A stretch of 64,000 bases of DNA, from positions 62,001 through 126,000 of the forward strand of contig JBLHVN010000003.1 in the NCBI GenBank assembly GCA_047630275.1, given 5' to 3'. The translations under genes and the position numbers were made by a program. Position 1 is the first letter of the stretch. Each line of letters begins with the position of its first letter. The notes beneath the pieces were generated by a model. It did no database searches. It was not told the origin of the DNA and saw only the letters and a list, made by a program, of their open reading frames with translations. The DNA is from GCA-2720865 sp047630275 (GTDB taxonomy: Bacteria > Bdellovibrionota > Bacteriovoracia > Bacteriovoracales > Bacteriovoracaceae). Of the stretch, positions 9,001-18,541 are shown piece after piece.

Positions 9001-10503
9001 CTAAGAGCCCGTCTTAATTTCTTTTCCATCAAAGCTCATAAAAGTCTCGACGCCTTCTTGAGTGGTAGAAATATTAACAGGCCGCTTCCAAATAAAGTGA
9101 ATATTCTTAAGCGTTTCAGCAGCGTAGTTTAGATCAAGATCTACACCTTGATGAACATGCCTTAGGAGAAGCTCACCTCTGTTCTTATAGTTTACAGCTT
9201 CAACCTCGATCACAGGCTGCCCAAAGTTAGTTAAGCTTGTGAGGAGCTTACCCTTGATCTCTTCGAACTCCCTAGAGTCGATCTCATAGCGTCCGGTTCT
9301 AGAATTATATTTATAAGTAAAGAGCTGTTGCCTCTCACAGAATTCTTGAGTAAAGAACTCATCGATAAAGGTTATATCATTGTGTGATTTTCTCACTTCA
9401 AAGATTTTTTCTCTCCCAAGGCCAGTATCAAGATTCCAGTTTTCCTTCACTTCCATATTTGTGCATTCAAGGTATTCTTTTCCAAACTTCCCTGTGTTCC
9501 AGCGGTATTCAATATCGCGAAAGAGCTCTATTCCAATCTTATAAGGATTAATATTTTGCTTACTCATGGCCATGACTCCGGCATGGTGATCAGCAAAGTC
9601 GATAATCTCTGAAGCCTTCAAGGCTTTTTGAGTCATGATAGTTGAATGCCAATAACTGGCCCAGCCTTCATTCATAATCTTTGTCATTCTTTGAGGTAGG
9701 AAATAATAGGCTTCTTCCCTGAGAATCCCCAAGATATCAGCTTGCCATTCCTCTAGAGGAGCGTGCTCTATTAAATAAAGCATGACGTCTCTTGGTGAAA
9801 TATATCTTTCTGAATCATAATCTGAATTATGATCCTCTATAGGAAGAGGTGCTTCTCCTACTTGATCACCATCATTACGGGCTTTTTGTCTCATAAATGA
9901 CTTTAAGGCAGAAGATCTATCATCGGAGCTATCGTCTTGTTCTTCATCGACCATGCTCGCCATTCTTCTTCTGGCCACTTCTGGAGTTTCAAAGAGGACT
10001 GCAGGGTCTAGCAAGTTCTCTAAGCTTAAGATCTTATCGATAAAGACCTCTACAGCATCTTGTCCATAGCGGTCCATATAACGGCGTATCTTAGTGCCGT
10101 GATTGGCCATGACGTCCATCATATTTTTATCAGTATTAGAGAACCAATAATTATTCTTAAAGAAGTCAGCATGTCCAAATACATGGGCCATAACAATCTT
10201 CTGATCAACCCAATGATTGGCGTTTAATAGGTAGGCATAACAAGGCTTGGTGTTCACAACCATTTCGTAGATCTTTTGTAGACCGTAGGCATAGCCTTTA
10301 GAGAGCTGATCATAGTCCATACCAAATCGCCAATGGGGATAACGTGCAGGGAATCCCCCCTGAGCAGCTAAGATATTAATGGTATCGTAATCACAAACTT
10401 CAAATACAACAGGGTAATAATCAAGACCATATTCAATTGCATATTTTTCAATTTCCACTCTAAGTTCAGCTAGGGCTCCATCAATAGGCTTTGATCTCAT
10501 CAT
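9001..10503 (-). CDS. spoVR: SpoVR family protein
   Basis: The 500-residue protein matches the SpoVR/YcgB family in length and content. Landmarks include EYGLDYYPVVFEVCDYDTIN near the N-terminus, the RYPHWRFGMDY segment, HVFGHADFFKNN, NEGWASYWHSTIM (about residue 280) and DLDLNYAAETLKNIHFIWKR near the C-terminus. The biochemical role of SpoVR is not settled; in Bacillus it affects spore cortex, and in enterobacteria it is a stationary-phase gene. It is third in a prkA-yeaH-spoVR operon, two bases after yeaH. This trio recurs in many Gram-negatives and is thought to act together in starvation or stress. Confidence 0.93.
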   Translation of the reverse strand: MMRSKPIDGALAELRVEIEKYAIEYGLDYYPVVFEVCDYDTINILAAQGGFPARYPHWRFGMDYDQLSKGYAYGLQKIYEMVVNTKPCYAYLLNANHWVDQKIVMAHVFGHADFFKNNYWFSNTDKNMMDVMANHGTKIRRYMDRYGQDAVEVFIDKILSLENLLDPAVLFETPEVARRRMASMVDEEQDDSSDDRSSALKSFMRQKARNDGDQVGEAPLPIEDHNSDYDSERYISPRDVMLYLIEHAPLEEWQADILGILREEAYYFLPQRMTKIMNEGWASYWHSTIMTQKALKASEIIDFADHHAGVMAMSKQNINPYKIGIELFRDIEYRWNTGKFGKEYLECTNMEVKENWNLDTGLGREKIFEVRKSHNDITFIDEFFTQEFCERQQLFTYKYNSRTGRYEIDSREFEEIKGKLLTSLTNFGQPVIEVEAVNYKNRGELLLRHVHQGVDLDLNYAAETLKNIHFIWKRPVNISTTQEGVETFMSFDGKEIKTGS

Positions 10504-10505
10504 CG

Positions 10506-11621
10506 CTACTTCCCCTTACCTAAGAAATCTTTAATTGAATCTAAGATGGCATCTTTATTTTTAATCTTAGAAAGAATCACTTCTTCATTTGATTCGCCAT
10601 ATTTGGCGTGCAAGTCTTTATAAAACTGACCTGAACCATAGCGGCTTTCTACTTGTCCGTAACAAAAGACATTACTCTCAGGAATAATGTCATTGTCTAA
10701 GATCTCAAGACAAAGCTTCGTATCGTCAGTTGACCAGTTATCACCGTCTGAAAAATGAAAGGGATAGATATTCCATTCAGCGCTATTATAATCACTTTGA
10801 ATGATTTCCCTACAGAGCTTTAAGGCAGAACTGATTAAAGTCCCCCCTGATTCTCTGGTTTTAAAGAAGGTTTCTTCTTCTACTTCTTTAGCCGTTGCAT
10901 CGTGAATGATATAACGAATTTCGATGTCTTTATATTGGCTTTTCAGCCAAAGGTTAATCCAAAAACTCTCCGTCCTAACTATTTCTTTTTGCTCGTCTCC
11001 CATAGACCCGGAAACATCCATCATATAGATAACAACTGCTGAGTTTTCAAACTCAACTTTGGCATCAGCACTTCTATAGCGCATATCTGATTTGATTGGA
11101 ACAACAACAGGATTGCTTGGGTCATACTGCCCCATTGCAATCTGTCTTTTGAGAGCTTCTTTATATGATCTTTTATAATGCTTAAGTGAATCAGGGCCTT
11201 GAGTACCAATGGAAGTGTATTTCTCGGTTAGAGACTCCATTGTCTTTTTACCTTTAGGTTCGATATTAGGAAGTTCTAATTCCTCCCCTAGAATTGAGGC
11301 CAGTTCATCAAGGCTTAAATCAACCTCAAGTTCTTTGCTTCCTGCCTCATTACCGGCTTCACCTTCACCTGGTTCCCCTTCTCCTTCTTCACCTTCAACA
11401 GGATCACCTGCTTCTCCATCGCCTTGGCCCATTCCCCCTTGTTGTTTATCTCCAAACTTAAACCTTGGAGTATCAATAGAGGGCATCGGTATCTTAAATT
11501 GACCATCGCCTTTAGGGCTCGGCATTTCTCCGTTAGAGATATACTTTCGAAGGTTATCTCTAATCCTGCCTTTTACAATTTTTCTAAACCTAGCATGGTC
11601 CCTTTTAATGGGGTGATCCAT
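10506..11621 (-). CDS. yeaH: YeaH/YhbH family protein with von Willebrand A-like domain
   Basis: The 371-residue protein belongs to the DUF444 (YeaH/YhbH) family. The N-terminus is basic and includes MDHPIKRDHARFRKIVKGRI. Residues about 60-115 form a Gly/Glu-rich low-complexity linker. The C-terminal half is a von Willebrand A-like fold with the MIDAS-type motif MMDVSGSMGD (about residue 200) and the later IHDATAKEVEEETFF and RESGGTLISSALKL segments. It is the middle gene of prkA-yeaH-spoVR, 12 bases after prkA. In Bacillus and E. coli the homologue is linked with the PrkA/YeaG kinase as substrate or partner; direct interaction here is inferred from the conserved order. Confidence 0.92.
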   Translation of the reverse strand: MDHPIKRDHARFRKIVKGRIRDNLRKYISNGEMPSPKGDGQFKIPMPSIDTPRFKFGDKQQGGMGQGDGEAGDPVEGEEGEGEPGEGEAGNEAGSKELEVDLSLDELASILGEELELPNIEPKGKKTMESLTEKYTSIGTQGPDSLKHYKRSYKEALKRQIAMGQYDPSNPVVVPIKSDMRYRSADAKVEFENSAVVIYMMDVSGSMGDEQKEIVRTESFWINLWLKSQYKDIEIRYIIHDATAKEVEEETFFKTRESGGTLISSALKLCREIIQSDYNSAEWNIYPFHFSDGDNWSTDDTKLCLEILDNDIIPESNVFCYGQVESRYGSGQFYKDLHAKYGESNEEVILSKIKNKDAILDSIKDFLGKGK

Positions 11622-11633
11622 TTAATCTCCAAT

Positions 11634-13688
11634 CTATGACTTTGCGGAGTCGCCTTTCGCAAAGATAGAAGCTACAAAGTTAAGGGCATCAGTGGCACAA
11701 ATTTCACAGTAACCATGATTTTTGATAAGCCTCGACTTAACCACATCAATCTTCTCTTGAGTTTCTTTATCTACAACTTTCGAGATAATCGTTGTTAACT
11801 TAATTGAATCTTTTTGGTCTTCAAAAAGTTTAAGTTCTAAGGCCCTATGAAGTCTTTCATTCATCTTGTAATCAAATTGCTTTCCTTCAATTGCAAGAGC
11901 ACCAATGTAATTCATGATCTCTCTTCTGAAATCTTCTTTACGGCTCTCGGGAATATCAATTTTCTCTTCAATAGAACGCATAAACCTTTCATCAGCGTCT
12001 TCTAATTTATTAGAATACTTGTTTCTGATCTTCTCTTTTTGAGTATAGGCCTTAACATTGTCGATATAATTAGCGCATAAAGTTTGAATCGCCGTTTCAT
12101 CAACACTAATTGCTTTTTGAACATCATTCTTAACGGTATCTTCATACTCTTGGCGAGCAATCGCTAGAGACTCCTTCATATGATCAAGTTGATCAGGAGA
12201 ATTGATAAGACCGTGATGCTTAAGTCCGGTTTCTAGTTCATTGAAGACCATAAAAGGATTTAAGCAACCTACATGTCCATTCTTAACTAAAGCATTTGAG
12301 ATCTTATCCTGAATATAACGAGGAGAGATCCCTTCTAGTCCTTCTCTTACAGCTTCTTTTCGAAGTTCTTTAACATTATCTTCGTTATAACCTGGAAGAG
12401 TCTTTCCATTATACAACTTTAACTTTTGAAGCTTAGTTAGATCACTTTTCTTAGGTTCTTCAAGTCTTGTAAGAATTGACCAAGTAGCTGCCATCTCAAT
12501 GGTATGAGGAGCAATATGAACATGAGGTATCTTTTCCGCATTGAAATCTTTTTGGTAGATCCTTACTTCTTGATCAAGCCTTGTAATATAAGGAACATCA
12601 ATCTTAACTGTTCTATCTCTAAGGGCTTCCATGAACTCATTATTTTGAAGCTTTCTAAATTCAGGTTCATTGGTATGACCTAAGATAACTTCATCAATAT
12701 GAGTTTGCGCAAACTTCTTAGGTTTAATACTTTGCTCTTGAGAGGCTCCAAGTAAATCATACAAAAAGGCCACATCAAGTTTTAACATTTCGATGAATTC
12801 AACAATACCTCTGTTAGCTATGTTAAATTCACCATCGAAGTTAAATGCTCTTGGGTCTGAATCAGATCCGTATTGAGCAATCTTTCTATAGTTAATATCC
12901 CCTGTTAGTTCAGTAGAATCTTGGTTTTTCTCATCTTTAGGTTGGAAAGTACCAATCCCAATTCTATCTTTTTCAGAGAGGATCAACCTTTTCACTCTCA
13001 CATGCTGCATAACTTTTTCCCAATTCCCGTCATACTTCTCCATGTACTTGGCAAAAATAAAACGGTCAGCAGGACAAACTTCGCCTTTGATATTAATCTT
13101 TAATCCATCAACGCCTTTATTAACTTCTTCTAGGAATGACTTTCTAACTTCAACAGGAATAAGCTTTAGTGGGTCTTCATGCATTGGGGAAGGGAATATT
13201 TTTTGGCCGCCTAGGATATCGGTCTCTTCTTCGTCAAACCATTCGAAAGTATAAAGAGCACCCTCGTCCGTCTTAGCGTAATGCTCTAACCCTTTTTTAA
13301 TCATTCTCGCAATGGAAGACTTTGCTGACCCAACAGGTCCGTGAAGGAGAAGAACTCTTTTTTCAGTACCATATCCTGCTGCTGCAGATTTAAAAAAGTT
13401 AGCCAACTTCATTAAATGAACATCAATTCCAAAGACCGCATCTTTTCCGCCATCAATGGGATCATCGAAAAAATGATACCTTGTTATTTCTTTTTTATAC
13501 TCGGTGTATTTTGTTTCACCGGCGGCCATGATCATGTCATGGATTCGTTGAAAAGCATTCCTTGCGATCCGTGGATCTTCAGTTACTTTGTCTACGTATT
13601 CTTGAAAAGTTCCAACCCAATGCAAGTGAGTAAAGTCACTTACTTTGTAGTTCTCCTTCATAAAATCAGTGATATTAATTTGGGCCAT
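11634..13688 (-). CDS. prkA: PrkA family serine protein kinase
   Basis: The start is ATG 13688, five bases behind a strong GGAGGG site, giving 684 residues. A longer frame beginning 15 codons upstream lacks a ribosome site. The N-terminal two-thirds is an AAA+ ATPase with Walker A GPVGSAKSSIARMIKKGLEH (about residue 115) and a following TFEWFDEEETDILGG segment. The C-terminal part matches the PrkA kinase-like domain, with CGICATDALNFVAS-like residues close to the end (here YCEICATDALNFVASIFAKG). It is slightly longer than the 631-644 residues of Bacillus PrkA and E. coli YeaG. The family is tied to starvation and sporulation control. A PP2C phosphatase gene starts divergently 332 bp away. Confidence 0.93.
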   Translation of the reverse strand: MAQINITDFMKENYKVSDFTHLHWVGTFQEYVDKVTEDPRIARNAFQRIHDMIMAAGETKYTEYKKEITRYHFFDDPIDGGKDAVFGIDVHLMKLANFFKSAAAGYGTEKRVLLLHGPVGSAKSSIARMIKKGLEHYAKTDEGALYTFEWFDEEETDILGGQKIFPSPMHEDPLKLIPVEVRKSFLEEVNKGVDGLKINIKGEVCPADRFIFAKYMEKYDGNWEKVMQHVRVKRLILSEKDRIGIGTFQPKDEKNQDSTELTGDINYRKIAQYGSDSDPRAFNFDGEFNIANRGIVEFIEMLKLDVAFLYDLLGASQEQSIKPKKFAQTHIDEVILGHTNEPEFRKLQNNEFMEALRDRTVKIDVPYITRLDQEVRIYQKDFNAEKIPHVHIAPHTIEMAATWSILTRLEEPKKSDLTKLQKLKLYNGKTLPGYNEDNVKELRKEAVREGLEGISPRYIQDKISNALVKNGHVGCLNPFMVFNELETGLKHHGLINSPDQLDHMKESLAIARQEYEDTVKNDVQKAISVDETAIQTLCANYIDNVKAYTQKEKIRNKYSNKLEDADERFMRSIEEKIDIPESRKEDFRREIMNYIGALAIEGKQFDYKMNERLHRALELKLFEDQKDSIKLTTIISKVVDKETQEKIDVVKSRLIKNHGYCEICATDALNFVASIFAKGDSAKS

Positions 13689-13740
13689 GATCCCTCCGTA
13701 ACAAGTTGAGCCCGAAATTCCCTTCCCGAGCATATTGAAT

Positions 13741-13769
13741 ATTATAACCTTTTAACTGCTCGATTTTAA
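13741..13769 (-). promoter_or_regulatory. promoter of the prkA-yeaH-spoVR operon
   Basis: On the minus strand a consensus -10 TATAAT is preceded after 17 bases by TTAAAA. The transcription start would fall near 13734, about 45 bases upstream of the prkA ATG. The weak -35 with perfect -10 could suit a stress sigma factor, but this is not decisive. Confidence 0.5.
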
Positions 13770-13958
13770 AAGACAAAAACTTACTTTACATACCGCACAG
13801 CTTTCCGAGTATTTAGCTCCACTACTGGGAAAAATATGCCGAGTCTTTCGCTCAAATATAAAAGGCCCTTAAACAAAGGATTCACTGCTGTTTTGTCATA
13901 AATACTTAGACCTCTTCTACAAGAGCCTAATAAAACTCATTTTTTTTGAAGCATAACG

Positions 13959-13987
13959 TTGACAAAAATTACCTACCCTCTCAAAAT
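13959..13987 (+). promoter_or_regulatory. sigma-70-type promoter of the PP2C phosphatase gene
   Basis: A consensus TTGACA is followed after exactly 17 bases by CAAAAT. The expected start site lies near 13994, about 27 bases before the GTG start codon. Confidence 0.6.
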
Positions 13988-14020
13988 AAATCTTACGAAT
14001 CTTAATAATAAAGGGGCATT

Positions 14021-14764
14021 GTGGGACTACTCTCTTCTGGAGCAACAGATATAGGAATGAAGAGGAAGACCAATCAGGACTCAATATACCTGAACCCTAA
14101 GAAGAATATCTTTGTTGTAGCCGATGGAATGGGCGGTCACAACGGTGGAGATATCGCTTCTGCCATGGCCGTGAAGTTTGTTCCTGAATATATCTTAAAG
14201 AATTATTCTGATGAACCGGTCAAGATTACGGAAAAATCAATTCAGTATGCCAATAATAATATCAAGGCCCGGGGCGAACAAGATGAAAAACTTGTTGGTA
14301 TGGGAACTACCGTTGTTAGTTTTTACTTTAAAGGTCCTAATCTTTATTTGGGAAATGTTGGAGATAGCCGAGCCTATTTAATAAATAAGAAAAAGCTATA
14401 CCAGCTCACCAAAGATCATTCTCTTGTGCAAGAAAAGTTAAACCTAGGCCTTTATGACAGGACTGAAGCTGCTGCTGACCCGCAAAAGAACGTTCTTGTT
14501 CGGACTGTTGGCTTTGAAGAAGATGTGGAAGTTGATTCATTCACCTATAAAGTTTCGCGTAACGACATTTTCCTGTCCTGCAGCGATGGGCTGCATGGAA
14601 AGGTAAGTGACCCGGATATTCTTCATATTGTTAATAACTATATTCCGGACCCTTCTAAGTGTACTCAAGTTGCTCTAGACGATTGTGTCAAAGCACTTAT
14701 CTCTCAGGCCAATGCCAATGGCGGGAATGACAATATCAGCGTGGTCTTAGTCGTTGCTAAATAG
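14021..14764 (+). CDS. PP2C-family serine/threonine protein phosphatase
   Basis: The 247-residue protein starts at GTG, with AAGGGG four bases upstream. It carries the metal-binding and structural motifs of bacterial PP2C (Stp/PrpC) phosphatases in order. These are MKRKTNQDS (about residues 14-22), VADGMGGHNGGDIAS (about 36-50), MGTTVVSF, GNVGDSRAYL (about 112-121), LSCSDGLHGKVSD and the C-terminal GGNDNISVVLV. The family removes phosphate from Ser/Thr using two Mn or Mg ions. No membrane segment is seen, so it should be cytoplasmic. It is divergent from the PrkA kinase gene, which makes PrkA or its substrates possible targets by inference. A separate promoter precedes the next gene. Confidence 0.93.
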   Translation: MGLLSSGATDIGMKRKTNQDSIYLNPKKNIFVVADGMGGHNGGDIASAMAVKFVPEYILKNYSDEPVKITEKSIQYANNNIKARGEQDEKLVGMGTTVVSFYFKGPNLYLGNVGDSRAYLINKKKLYQLTKDHSLVQEKLNLGLYDRTEAAADPQKNVLVRTVGFEEDVEVDSFTYKVSRNDIFLSCSDGLHGKVSDPDILHIVNNYIPDPSKCTQVALDDCVKALISQANANGGNDNISVVLVVAK

Positions 14765-14798
14765 TCTTGCGTCATCTCTTATTTAAGTATTGAAAATG

Positions 14799-14827
14799 TT
14801 TACATCTACCCCGCCCTCGAATAAAAT
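14799..14827 (+). promoter_or_regulatory. promoter of the M23 peptidase-secA genes
   Basis: TTTACA is followed after 17 bases by TAAAAT, five of six matches to each sigma-70 box. The expected start is near 14834, giving a short leader that contains the AGGAG ribosome site for the TTG start at 14866. Confidence 0.6.
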
Positions 14828-14865
14828 TATTCCACGCGGAAAACCCCGTCTTTAGGAGTCCTTTT

Positions 14866-15945
14866 TTGGATCGTTATTTTACAGTCATGCTAGTTCCAGA
14901 AAGGGAAAAAGGAGTTCGATCTTTTCGAATTCCAAGGATTGTTTTTCAAGCCTTTGTTTTCCTCTTTGTTTCTTTCATGATTCTTTTAGGAATCTTAAGT
15001 TACGATTACATTAAGATCTTAAGTGAGCTTCACCTCAATAAACATTTAACGATTGAAAACCGTCAGCTCCGTGAACAAATTCAACTTTTTCAAATGAAGA
15101 TCAATGCCCTTAATGAAGATTTAGAGAGGATCGACGTTTTTGAAAAGAAGCTCAGGATCATCACTGGTATTGAAGACGTCGACATGAGCCAAGGGCTTAA
15201 GAAAAATAATGATGACTCTAAAGATGAAAAAGATATTAAAAAAGCAGTTCCTCCGCAAAGCTCCTTTGATTCAAGCAGTGAGGAATTAAAACGGTTAGAG
15301 AATTATACAAACGACGAAGATTATCTCAATTTAAAACAATTATATGAACAGAAGATTGCAACTTCCTTTGGCCTTTTAACAGGTTATTCCTATACCAAGG
15401 AATGGAGTGAACTAAGTAAACAAAGCTTCTCACTCGCAGGACAGTACGCTTCATTTGATTTTAAATTTAATATATTAAAAAAGTTTGTGAAAGACCTCGA
15501 AGTAGGAATTCACCAGCTTGATCAATTCATCCTAGATAAAGAATCATTTTTACGTTCAACTCCAACCCTCCTCCCTACCAAGGGATGGGTTACCAGTTAT
15601 TATGGGCCTCGAAAATCCCATTACGCAGGTAGGGTCAAGATGCATGAAGGTTTAGATGTGGGTGCAAAATCCGGAGAAGGAATCCTCGCCACAGCAGATG
15701 GTGTTGTTATTTTCTCTGGTCATAAACCCGGCTTTGGAAAATTCGTTCAAATGGATCATGGTTATGGTGTAGAAACCATATTTGCCCATGCTTCCAAGCT
15801 GAATGTTAAAAAAGGTGAAGTCATCAAGCGCGGTCAAACCATTGCTTACGTTGGAAGTACTGGTTATTCGACAGGTCCTCACGTGCACTATGAAGTAAGA
15901 GTAAACGGTACTCCCGTTGATCCTCTTTATTTCATTTTAGATTAA
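14866..15945 (+). CDS. M23 (LytM-type) peptidase, membrane anchored
   Basis: The 359-residue protein starts at TTG, seven bases after AGGAG. An N-terminal membrane anchor lies at about residues 27-48 (VFQAFVFLFVSFMILLGILS). It is followed by a coiled-coil stretch (about 55-100), a charged linker and a C-terminal M23 domain. The domain contains HEGLDVGAKSGEGILATADG (zinc His and Asp) and HVHYEVRVNGTPVDPL (the H-x-H motif), so the metal site looks intact. M23 enzymes cut peptide cross-links in peptidoglycan; some with coiled coils instead regulate other hydrolases, but those usually lack the metal residues. It lies 28 bases upstream of secA and is probably co-transcribed with it. Confidence 0.9.
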   Translation: MDRYFTVMLVPEREKGVRSFRIPRIVFQAFVFLFVSFMILLGILSYDYIKILSELHLNKHLTIENRQLREQIQLFQMKINALNEDLERIDVFEKKLRIITGIEDVDMSQGLKKNNDDSKDEKDIKKAVPPQSSFDSSSEELKRLENYTNDEDYLNLKQLYEQKIATSFGLLTGYSYTKEWSELSKQSFSLAGQYASFDFKFNILKKFVKDLEVGIHQLDQFILDKESFLRSTPTLLPTKGWVTSYYGPRKSHYAGRVKMHEGLDVGAKSGEGILATADGVVIFSGHKPGFGKFVQMDHGYGVETIFAHASKLNVKKGEVIKRGQTIAYVGSTGYSTGPHVHYEVRVNGTPVDPLYFILD

Positions 15946-15973
15946 GAGTATTTAAAAATTTAGGAGAAGTTAT

Positions 15974-18520
15974 ATGAACCCATTGAGAAAGATCTTTGGC
16001 AGTAAACACGACCGTGATGTTAAGGCCATGTTGCCATTAGTAAAAAGAATAAATTCCTTCGAAGAACAGATGAAGAAGCTATCTGACGAAGAACTAAAAG
16101 CGCAAACTGTTAAGTTTCGTAAGAAGTTTGATGAAGGGACTCCCCTCTCTGATTTTCTTGAAGAGGCATTTGCCACTGTCAGAGAAGCCTCTGTTAGAGT
16201 TCTCAAGATGAGGCATTTTGATGTTCAGCTTATAGGTGGAAAGACTTTATTTGATGGAATCATAGCTGAGATGAAAACCGGTGAAGGGAAAACCTTAACT
16301 GCGACTCTTCCCTTATACTTACATGGTCTAAGTGGAAAAGGCTGTCATGTTGTAACGGTAAACGATTATCTTGCTTCTAGAGATGCTGAAGAGATGGGCC
16401 AACTTTTTAGATGGCTTGGGCTAACAGTAGGCTGCATCGTCAACGATATGGATGATGAAGAAAGAAAAGAAGCCTATAAAGCAGATATCACTTATGGAAC
16501 GAATAACGAGTTTGCCTTTGATTATCTAAGAGACAATATGAAGTTTGACCTCGATGATTATGTTCAACGAGATCATAATTACTGTATTGTCGATGAGGTC
16601 GATTCAATCCTTATCGATGAGGCGAGAACTCCCCTCCTTATCTCAGGACCTAGTGAAGGCAATACTGACCTTTATGGTGAGACCAATAAGATTATTCCTA
16701 AATTAACAGTTGAAAAACACTTTACCGTAGATGAAAAGGCTCGATCTTGTGTTTATACGGATGAGGGTATTGAAGAATTACAGAAAATCCTAAAGATCCC
16801 TAACCTCTTTTCTATGGAGCACTCTGAACTTCTTCACCATCTTAACCAGGCCCTAAAGGCCCACTACCTTTTTAAGATTGATGTGGACTATGTTGTTAAA
16901 GATGGTCAGGTCATTATTGTTGATGAGTTTACAGGAAGGCTTAAAGAAGGTTCACGCTGGTCTGATGGTCTTCATCAATCTGTTGAAGCAAAAGAAGGTG
17001 TTAAGGTTAAAAGCGAAAACCAAACACTTGCTTCTATCACCTTTCAAAATTACTTTAAACTCTATACTACTCTTTGTGGTATGACCGGTACTGCTGATAC
17101 TGAAGCAGAAGAATTCAGGAAGATCTACAACCTAGATGTTCTTGTTGTTCCAACTAACCTACCCCTTATTAGAGATGATCAAGCTGATATTATTTATAAA
17201 AACAAAGCTGCAAAATATAAGGCGGCGGCGGAGCTAATTAAGAGTCTGCATGAAAAAGGGCAACCTGTTCTTGTTGGTACTATCTCAATTGATAGCTCTG
17301 AGATCTTATCTAATTATTTGAATGAGTGGAAAGTTCCCCACGAAGTTTTAAATGCTAAACAACATGAAAGAGAAGCTACGATTGTAGCAAATGCTGGTCA
17401 AAAAGGCGCTGTAACGATCGCAACGAATATGGCCGGTCGTGGTACCGATATTAAACTTACTCAAGAAGTTATCGACCTAGGTGGTCTCTATATTCTAGGG
17501 ACTGAAAGACACGAATCAAGAAGGATTGATAATCAGCTAAGAGGACGTTCTGGTCGTCAAGGAGACCCTGGAGCATCAAAATTCTTTTTATCGCTTGAAG
17601 ATGACCTCATGAGAATCTTTGGAAGTGACCGTATCTCTAAATTTATGGACACCCTAAAGATGGGAGAAGATGAGCCTATTGAACATAAGATGATCTCCAA
17701 TGCTATCGCAAAAGCTCAGAAGAAAGTTGAAGGCCATAACTTTGAAATTAGAAAGCACTTACTCGAATATGACAATGTCATGAACGAACAAAGAAGAGTG
17801 ATCTATAAGCTTCGTAAAGATATCTTAGGTGATAAAGGGAATATGGAGTTCATCCACGAGATGATCGAAGAAGTTTCTGAAATGCTTATTGAGAATTACC
17901 GTCCGCAAAGAAAGGTTCCTTTAGATCATTGGCCTTGGGAAGAGATGCAAAAGGGATTTGAAGTTACTTTTCATTCAGACTACAAGATCTCTGCTTTAGA
18001 ATGTGCAGAAAAATACGATTCAGATATCCCTGTTTACTTTTCTTCAATTGGTAAGGAACTCTTAGAGAAAAAGCTATCGGCTTATGATGCTGAACAAGTT
18101 AAGTATGCTCTTAGAGAGATTCTTCTTTCAATCTTTGATCAACACTGGAAAGACCATCTTCTTTCAATGGATCACATGAAAGAAGGTATCAATTTGCGTG
18201 CCTACGCTCAGAAAGACCCACTTACTGAATACAAGAGAGAAAGCTTCGGTCTTTTTGGCGCTATGAAAGTTGAAGTAAAAAAATCAGTCGTTAATAACGT
18301 CTTTAGTGTACAATTATATACAGTAGAGGAAATCGAGGAACTTAAAAGAAGGCAACAAGCAGAGCTTGAAGCCCAACTTGAAGCCTCGAAAAAAGCTCAA
18401 GCGCAAGCCGAACAAAAAGCAAATCCTGCTCCTGTTCAACGTGGTTCTAATAAAGTAGGACGAAACGAGGTTTGCCCATGTGGTTCAGGCAAGAAGTTTA
18501 AGCATTGCCACGGAGCTTAA
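15974..18520 (+). CDS. secA: preprotein translocase ATPase SecA
   Basis: The 848-residue protein has the full SecA plan. It shows Walker A in EMKTGEGKTLTATLPLYL (about residues 97-114), the DEAD-like box VDEVDSILIDEARTPL, ATNMAGRGTDIKL and GGLYILGTERHESRRIDNQL in the second nucleotide-binding fold. The helical scaffold and wing domains follow. The C-terminus ends in the zinc-binding SecB-contact motif NEVCPCGSGKKFKHCHGA. SecA drives export of unfolded preproteins through SecYEG. AGGAG precedes the ATG. It follows the M23 gene and is 21 bases before the YbjQ-domain gene, so the three probably form an operon. Confidence 0.98.
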   Translation: MNPLRKIFGSKHDRDVKAMLPLVKRINSFEEQMKKLSDEELKAQTVKFRKKFDEGTPLSDFLEEAFATVREASVRVLKMRHFDVQLIGGKTLFDGIIAEMKTGEGKTLTATLPLYLHGLSGKGCHVVTVNDYLASRDAEEMGQLFRWLGLTVGCIVNDMDDEERKEAYKADITYGTNNEFAFDYLRDNMKFDLDDYVQRDHNYCIVDEVDSILIDEARTPLLISGPSEGNTDLYGETNKIIPKLTVEKHFTVDEKARSCVYTDEGIEELQKILKIPNLFSMEHSELLHHLNQALKAHYLFKIDVDYVVKDGQVIIVDEFTGRLKEGSRWSDGLHQSVEAKEGVKVKSENQTLASITFQNYFKLYTTLCGMTGTADTEAEEFRKIYNLDVLVVPTNLPLIRDDQADIIYKNKAAKYKAAAELIKSLHEKGQPVLVGTISIDSSEILSNYLNEWKVPHEVLNAKQHEREATIVANAGQKGAVTIATNMAGRGTDIKLTQEVIDLGGLYILGTERHESRRIDNQLRGRSGRQGDPGASKFFLSLEDDLMRIFGSDRISKFMDTLKMGEDEPIEHKMISNAIAKAQKKVEGHNFEIRKHLLEYDNVMNEQRRVIYKLRKDILGDKGNMEFIHEMIEEVSEMLIENYRPQRKVPLDHWPWEEMQKGFEVTFHSDYKISALECAEKYDSDIPVYFSSIGKELLEKKLSAYDAEQVKYALREILLSIFDQHWKDHLLSMDHMKEGINLRAYAQKDPLTEYKRESFGLFGAMKVEVKKSVVNNVFSVQLYTVEEIEELKRRQQAELEAQLEASKKAQAQAEQKANPAPVQRGSNKVGRNEVCPCGSGKKFKHCHGA

Positions 18521-18541
18521 TAATCCTTTAACAGGGGTATT

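Larger units (their letters stand above)
13689..14020 (+). other. 332-bp intergenic region between prkA and the phosphatase gene
   Basis: This is the only gene-free stretch above 300 bp. It holds a promoter for prkA at its left end and one for the phosphatase at its right end. I see no open frame of coding quality, tRNA or clear terminator in the middle (about 13770-13955), which is plain AT-rich sequence. Confidence 0.6.

Noticed and set aside
11209..11502. Plus-strand frame of 97 codons opposite yeaH, rich in Ser/Pro
   Set aside because: It mirrors the Gly/Glu-rich linker of yeaH on the other strand and has no ribosome site.
13770..13955. Possible small gene or RNA in the prkA-phosphatase gap
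   Set aside because: No frame with a ribosome site, no strong stem and no promoter-terminator pair could be seen.
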